Shown here piece by piece: positions 54,338-58,916 of a stretch of DNA of 58,916 bases. The stretch lies in the NCBI GenBank assembly GCA_021805775.1, contig JAJZED010000015.1, positions 1-58,916 on the forward strand. The letters are read 5' to 3'. This DNA comes from a bacterium. GTDB lineage: Bacteria > Vulcanimicrobiota > Vulcanimicrobiia > Vulcanimicrobiales > Vulcanimicrobiaceae. The notes beneath the pieces are model-generated. The model did not search any database. It was given only the letters and a program-made list of their open reading frames with translations, and had not been told where the DNA came from. Every line of letters begins with the position of its first letter. Position 1 is the first letter of the stretch. The translations under genes were made by a program, and so were the position numbers.

Positions 54338-57300
54338 TCGCCGACGCAATTCTCAACGTCTCGCGCTTTATCGCTGATTCGTATCTCACGCTGCCGGCGC
54401 TTCGGCGCGAGGCGAAGGGTGCAATTGCAAGCGATGCGGAGATCGAACGGCGGTATAAGGAGTTTCGTCGCCTGTGGCAGCGCGCGGTCGTCGGCGGACG
54501 CGTCGGCGAACGCTCGACGAAAGCGCGTACCCTCGCCGACCTTCACGCGCCCCTGCTTTCCGTGCTCGGTTTCGATGCGTCGCTCCGCGGGCACGAACTC
54601 GAACTCGACCCCGAGCGCGTCTCGCTCTGCGCGTTCGGCGATGACGCGCACGTCCTCGTCGATCCGCTCCCCTACGAATTCGGCCCCGACGATCGCTTGC
54701 CGACGGGTGAATTTCGCGGCAGCGCGCAGCGCCGCATGGAACGGGCGCTTGCCGCGACGGGCGCGCGCTTTGGGTTGGTTCTCGGCGGTACGCGCTGGCG
54801 TATCGTACAACTCGATACGGCAAACGAACCGCGCTATTTGGAGTTCGATCTCGATGCGCTCTCCGGCGATTATCTCCCGGAGTTCGGCGTCTTTGCGACG
54901 GTGTTCTCGCCGGCGTTTTTACTCGGTGAAGCGCCTGAACTCGAAAGGCTGCTACAGAAGAGCGACGCGCTCGGTACGGAGGTCAGCGAAAAACTTGGTC
55001 CCGCGGCACGACGTGCGCTCGAACGGCTGCTCGAGGGCGTGCGCGCCGATGAGGCAAACGCTTCGTGGGCGGGCGATGCGTTCGTGGAAGGCGAGCCGCT
55101 CCAGCGCATTCATCGCGAAGGCATCTACGTGTTATATCGCTTGCTCTTCGTGCTGTTCGGCGAGGCCGCCGTGCCGCCGGCGCTTCCGCTCGATAGGCCG
55201 CTCTATCGCAACGGCTATAGCTTGGAGCGGCTGCGCCTTGCGCTCTCGATCGATATCGAGGAGTACGCGGAGAACGCCTACGGCATTTGGGATTCGGTAA
55301 AAGCGCTCTTTCGATTGATAGACCGCGGAGCGAATACGAAAGAGTTCCACATTCCCGCTTATAACGGCGGCCTTTTTGGAGCCGAGCGAGCGCCGCTTTT
55401 AGGTCGAGCTGCCCTCAACGACCGTGCGTTCGTCGAAGTGCTACGCGAACTTACGACCGTCACCATCGGCAGAGGCAAGAACGCGACGCGCGACCGCGTC
55501 TCGTTTCGCGAACTCGGCGTCGCGCAACTTGGAGCGGTATTCGAAGGCTTACTCGATTACGAGCCCCATCTTGCAACGGAAGAGCTATTCGAGATAGCGA
55601 TTGGATCGGGGAAGCAGAAGGCGGTCTCGTTCCTGCCTGCCTCCGCAATCGAAAAACGCGAGAACTTGCCGGAGGTTCCAGCGAAGCGCGCAGGCGAGTT
55701 TTACCTCCAAGCATGGGGTGGACAGCGTAAATCTACCGGCGCGTACTACACGCCGAAGGTGATCGCCGATTACCTCGTGCGCGAAGCGCTCGGCCCGCAA
55801 GTCGAGGGAAAGTCGAGTGCGGAGATGCTCGAGATTGCGGTCTGCGACCCGGCGATGGGATCGGGCGGCTTCCTTGTCAGCGCAACGGAGTTTCTTGGGA
55901 ACGCGTATTACCAGGCATTAGTTCGCGAGGGTTCTTGCGATCCCGAAGACGACCGCGCCGACTTGGAGCGCTTAAATGCGAAGCGAATCGTGGCCGAACG
56001 ATGCATCTACGGGGTGGACGTAAACCCTATGGCCGTCGAACTTGCGAAAGTCTCGCTCTGGCTGACAACGCTTGCCTACGATCGACCGCTCAGTTTTTTC
56101 GATCACCATCTGCGCTGCGGAAACTCCTTGCTCGGCGCGCCCCTGCGCGACGATGTAGGAACCCTCACGGCCACGCGGATTCAGTCGGTGCCCCAAGCGG
56201 CGTTCAACGGCGTTGACAAAGAGGCCAGTAAAGAAGAGACGGCGCGACTGAAAGCCGTTGCCGCGCGCAATGCTACGCAGCTTCGCGTTATCGAACGCAG
56301 CGGCGGGGTCGGCATGTTCGCGCTCGATCTCTACGCTCCGCTGCACGAATACGCACAGGCGCGACGCGAACTCTCCGCCGACGATCCAACACAGTCGGCG
56401 GAGGATGCGGTTGAACGCATTCGCGCAAAAGAAACGCAGTTGCGCGATCTCACGCAAAGCTCGTCGGCACCGTTTTCGCGGCTAAAGGAAATCTGCGACC
56501 TCTGGATGGCGCCGTGGTTCTGGCCTTACGACGCCGAGGTCGATCCGCCGACGACCGATGACCTGCAGTCGCTAAGCGACGACATCTGGCAGCGGCGCAC
56601 GACGACTGATGCACGCAAACTTCAGCAACTCGAAGTAGCTGCGGCCGTGGCGCGCGACGTTCGCTTCTTTCACTGGGAGTTAGAGTTTCCCGAGGTCTTC
56701 GAGCGCGGCGGCTTTAACGCCATAGTCGGCAATCCACCCTGGGAGACATTGAGCCCAAAAACGCAGGAGTTTTTTGCAAATCTCGACCTCGATTTTCGTG
56801 AATACGGCAAGCAACGGGCCGTTGCGGTTATGAAACAACTGCGTGATGACCCCGCGATCAACGCTGGGTACCGACGCTATGCGCGCGAGCGGTACCAGCA
56901 GTCGAATTTTCTCCGCGAGTCGGGCGTCCATCCGTGGTGCTCGGTAGATGGCGGGAACGTCGATTTGTTCAGAATTTTTGTCGAACGCGATTTTCGCTCT
57001 CTTCGCAAGGCCGGACGGATGGGGCAGGTTATCAAAGATAGTTTTTACCTAAACGCAAACTGCACCGAACTGCGCAAGCGACTTCTGCAGGAGGGGCGAA
57101 TCGTTCGCCTGGTCGTTAACGAAAATCGCAAGAGTGTTTTTCCAATCGATTCTCGCATTAAAATTGTCACACTCGTTGCCGAACGTGATGCGACGAGCAG
57201 CGGAATCGAGTGCGCGTTCTTCGTCGGAAAAAATGATGACCTTACCGAACGCTCGCTCTCCATTCAAGAGCTCGATTCCGTCCTTGCGAACCCCGGGCGC

Positions 57301-58266
57301 CATTCGATCAATATTCCATTGGAACTTATTGCATCTCTTTCTCCCGATACGATGGCTATTCTCGAAATTCGCGACGCTGCAGACGTTGCGCTGTTGGAGC
57401 ACCTTTGCCGCGTTGGCATTCCTTTTGGGAAGGCCTGGGAGCCGCAATACTGTCGCGAACTTGACATGACCAACGACTCCAATTTGTTTTACGAGCGGAC
57501 AAAGTTAGAGCGAATGGGCGCGACATTCGATGGGATGCGCTGGAGCCACCCGAGCGAAGGCGAGTTCTGGCCCGTCGTCGAGGGCAAGCATATCTACCAG
57601 TATGAGTTCCCCGTGGGTGAATTTCGGTATTGGGTGAACGCGAAGAGCGCGTCGAGCCTTCCTTCGACGAACGGTCGACCCGTCAATTCATACCCTCGTC
57701 TCGCTTGGCGCGACGTCGCCAGAAGCACCGACGAGCGAACGATGATTTCCGCGGTCATTCCGGACAGGATCTATTGCAATCACAAAGCACCAACAATTCG
57801 AGGAGGGGCGCTTTCTGCTGGCGCCGTAGGCGAAGTATGCTCGCTCTTTAATTCATTTGTGTTCGATTGGCAAATTCGAATGAGAGGTGCAACGTCGCAA
57901 ACGTACGCGCTTCTAAGCGCAATTTTCGCCCCGGCGGCGCTTGACCGCCTAAATATCGTGCAGGGAGACCGCACTGCGATAGAGTGCGAAGTTATGCGCC
58001 AGTACCAGCTACCCTTCGAAATGGCCGAGCACATTTTTAAGGGCTTTCCGCTCCTCGATCGTCTCGCGCCTACGCCCGAAGGCGAGCGACGTTCGACGGT
58101 AACTCGCGATCTTGTGCTCGCTGAGTACGCCGCGAGTCTGAAACACCCGAAAGCTGGGTACTACCGCGAACGCGCACACCGCGCAGTCGCTATGGGCGCT
58201 CGGCCTTTCGTGCCCGCCACGCGGGCGGAAGTTTCCGAGGAATCGGAAATGGTTGCGGACGACTGA
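54334..58266 (+). CDS. large Eco57I-type N6-adenine DNA methyltransferase (DrmMI-like)
   Basis: 1310 residues from GTG 54334, coupled to the helicase gene. Residues 1-460 form a long helical N-terminal region. AdoMet motif I is VCDPAMGSGGFL at 505; the catalytic motif IV, NPPW, is at 800 (IVGNPPWETLSP); ERCIYGVDVNPMAVELAKVSLWL lies between. The C-terminal part would hold target recognition. No clear PD-ExK nuclease triad seen in the N-terminus, so it is probably a modification enzyme working with the helicase, as drmMI does. The 3' half has a slightly more AT-rich, less biased codon use than its neighbours. Confidence 0.85.
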   Translation: MIADAILNVSRFIADSYLTLPALRREAKGAIASDAEIERRYKEFRRLWQRAVVGGRVGERSTKARTLADLHAPLLSVLGFDASLRGHELELDPERVSLCAFGDDAHVLVDPLPYEFGPDDRLPTGEFRGSAQRRMERALAATGARFGLVLGGTRWRIVQLDTANEPRYLEFDLDALSGDYLPEFGVFATVFSPAFLLGEAPELERLLQKSDALGTEVSEKLGPAARRALERLLEGVRADEANASWAGDAFVEGEPLQRIHREGIYVLYRLLFVLFGEAAVPPALPLDRPLYRNGYSLERLRLALSIDIEEYAENAYGIWDSVKALFRLIDRGANTKEFHIPAYNGGLFGAERAPLLGRAALNDRAFVEVLRELTTVTIGRGKNATRDRVSFRELGVAQLGAVFEGLLDYEPHLATEELFEIAIGSGKQKAVSFLPASAIEKRENLPEVPAKRAGEFYLQAWGGQRKSTGAYYTPKVIADYLVREALGPQVEGKSSAEMLEIAVCDPAMGSGGFLVSATEFLGNAYYQALVREGSCDPEDDRADLERLNAKRIVAERCIYGVDVNPMAVELAKVSLWLTTLAYDRPLSFFDHHLRCGNSLLGAPLRDDVGTLTATRIQSVPQAAFNGVDKEASKEETARLKAVAARNATQLRVIERSGGVGMFALDLYAPLHEYAQARRELSADDPTQSAEDAVERIRAKETQLRDLTQSSSAPFSRLKEICDLWMAPWFWPYDAEVDPPTTDDLQSLSDDIWQRRTTTDARKLQQLEVAAAVARDVRFFHWELEFPEVFERGGFNAIVGNPPWETLSPKTQEFFANLDLDFREYGKQRAVAVMKQLRDDPAINAGYRRYARERYQQSNFLRESGVHPWCSVDGGNVDLFRIFVERDFRSLRKAGRMGQVIKDSFYLNANCTELRKRLLQEGRIVRLVVNENRKSVFPIDSRIKIVTLVAERDATSSGIECAFFVGKNDDLTERSLSIQELDSVLANPGRHSINIPLELIASLSPDTMAILEIRDAADVALLEHLCRVGIPFGKAWEPQYCRELDMTNDSNLFYERTKLERMGATFDGMRWSHPSEGEFWPVVEGKHIYQYEFPVGEFRYWVNAKSASSLPSTNGRPVNSYPRLAWRDVARSTDERTMISAVIPDRIYCNHKAPTIRGGALSAGAVGEVCSLFNSFVFDWQIRMRGATSQTYALLSAIFAPAALDRLNIVQGDRTAIECEVMRQYQLPFEMAEHIFKGFPLLDRLAPTPEGERRSTVTRDLVLAEYAASLKHPKAGYYRERAHRAVAMGARPFVPATRAEVSEESEMVADD

Positions 58267-58268
58267 AT

Positions 58269-58868
58269 ATGGCGGAAGCATATCCGTTCCGCCCCGACGT
58301 TTACACCGCTGTCGTTCAGGCGGTCCCACTGCTCTGCAAATCCAAGCGCGACGTCGTGACGTTTTTTCGCGGGACCGGAATGAGCCACGCGCGCCTCGAC
58401 GCGCTCGCAAAACAGGTTGCCTCGGATCCCGATAGGCTGAAGAAGCATCAAATGACTGGCGAACTCCTCGAAATCGCAAATCAAGATGCTTCGGACGCTG
58501 GGCTAAAAGTTCGTCGCGAGATCCTCAAACGGATTGTCGACTTCAATAACTTTGAGTCATGCTGGCCCAACGACCAGCTTGCCGCGAAAGGGGCAGTCGC
58601 AAAGGTTCGCGAGCTCGTACAAGAAAAGGACGCTTTCACACGGATGGCTCAGGCGCATGATCGTGAGCGCGCTCAGAAGTTAGAGGCGAGTCGGCGCCAA
58701 GCCGCGGAAAAGCGCCGAAAGCAAGAGGAGCGTGAGCGCGTCAAACAGGCCCTTTACGCTGTAATCGTAATGCCCGCTGGCAAACAACGTGAGCCTGTAC
58801 CGATTTTCCGGACATGTGACTATACTGCAATCGGCAGCTGCGACTCGTATCGTTCGGGGCTCAGATAA
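58269..58868 (+). CDS. defence-island coiled-coil protein, 3' end cut by IS3-family insertion
   Basis: ATG 58269, two bases after the methylase stop. Residues 1-130 are helical (VVTFFRGTGMSHARLDALAKQV, VRREILKRIVDFNNFESCWP), then a basic coiled coil (FTRMAQAHDRERAQKLEASRRQAAEKRRK). Proteins of this layout that I know continue after a short ALYxLF segment into a restriction-endonuclease-like domain. Here QALYAVIV is soon followed by the IS end at about 58796, and the last 24 residues (from about VPIFRTCD) are translated IS sequence. So the gene is broken; the missing part would lie beyond the IS. Confidence 0.6.
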   Translation: MAEAYPFRPDVYTAVVQAVPLLCKSKRDVVTFFRGTGMSHARLDALAKQVASDPDRLKKHQMTGELLEIANQDASDAGLKVRREILKRIVDFNNFESCWPNDQLAAKGAVAKVRELVQEKDAFTRMAQAHDRERAQKLEASRRQAAEKRRKQEERERVKQALYAVIVMPAGKQREPVPIFRTCDYTAIGSCDSYRSGLR

Positions 58869-58916
58869 CCGAGCGCCGAGTGGGTCCGTAAACGATTGTA
58901 CCAGATGGCGATGTAA
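58796..58916 (-). mobile_element. IS3-family insertion sequence, 3' (right) end, truncated by window edge
   Basis: Starts at TGTACCGATTTTCCGGACAT, an IR like those of the IS3/IS150 type, followed inward by the OrfB 3' end on the minus strand. The upstream gene's frame runs into it. The same orientation as the copy at position 1 means that both window edges lie in related IS copies. Confidence 0.75.
58820..58916 (-). CDS. IS3-family transposase OrfB, C-terminal 31 residues only
   Basis: Minus strand, stop at 58822-58820, open to the window edge. The peptide IAIWYNRLRTHSALGYLSP then ERYES is the highly conserved end of the DDE integrase domain in IS3 OrfB (family YNxxRxHSALGYxSPxxYE). The catalytic DDE residues are outside the window. 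Confidence 0.92.
   Translation of the reverse strand, partial: YIAIWYNRLRTHSALGYLSPERYESQLPIAV

Overview
The window looks like a chromosomal contig from a GC-rich, diderm (two-membrane), free-living bacterium. Supporting signs are an LptA/OstA-type protein, a secretin, a full F-type ATP synthase operon, polyhydroxyalkanoate genes, a SigB-type partner-switching module and frequent GTG/TTG starts. The backbone order rpiB-glyA-upp-comEB-tagO-mnaA-atpI-atpBE..C-murA-mreB is the Firmicutes-type arrangement, but here in a diderm without sporulation genes. With the PHA genes and the many secreted proteins of unknown family, this fits an uncultured lineage such as Eremiobacterota/WPS-2. That placement is an inference and was not tested by any search.

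Layout. 1-126 is the 5' end of an IS3-family element, and 58796-58916 is the 3' end of an IS3-family element in the same orientation, so both edges of the window lie inside IS copies. 181-3119 holds a short orphan ORF, a secretin, an SGNH hydrolase and a HEIDH-containing putative M91-like metallopeptidase. 3199-3349 is a candidate 6S RNA. 4078-29311 is one long plus-strand block: central metabolism and nucleotide salvage, cell-wall precursor genes, ATP synthase (with two b-type subunits), murA, mreB, tsaC, an lptA-like gene, rarA, a cysteine desulfurase, DUF948/YtxH proteins, rsbV-rsbW-sigma, alaS and envelope proteins. 29292-35500 is a mosaic: YyaL-type thioredoxin protein, MFS transporter, tRNA-Leu(CAG), a secreted protein, a VapC remnant, a HAD phosphatase, a YbjQ protein and an unannotated 52-codon ORF.

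35774-37647 is the most interesting spot. A CadC-like winged-helix/TPR regulator is translationally coupled to an AhpD-like carboxymuconolactone decarboxylase family gene. In that gene the second cysteine of the CxxC motif is replaced by an in-frame TGA, followed at the right distance by a perfect hairpin. I interpret it as a candidate selenoprotein with a CEYU motif and a bacterial SECIS element.

37644-43981 (minus strand) holds an M48-type protein fused to an RDD domain that has lost its HExxH, a PAS-GGDEF protein, a LivK-like binding protein, and a UbiA/UbiD pair. 44061-50270 is a PHA region: phasin with a near-consensus promoter, a REP-like repeat array, a diguanylate cyclase, a secreted protein, and a phaB-phaC-XRE operon. 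50359-58795 is a defence island: VapBC, then a coupled SNF2 helicase and giant Eco57I-type adenine methylase resembling DISARM class 1 drmD-drmMI, then a coiled-coil protein that is cut by the terminal IS element.
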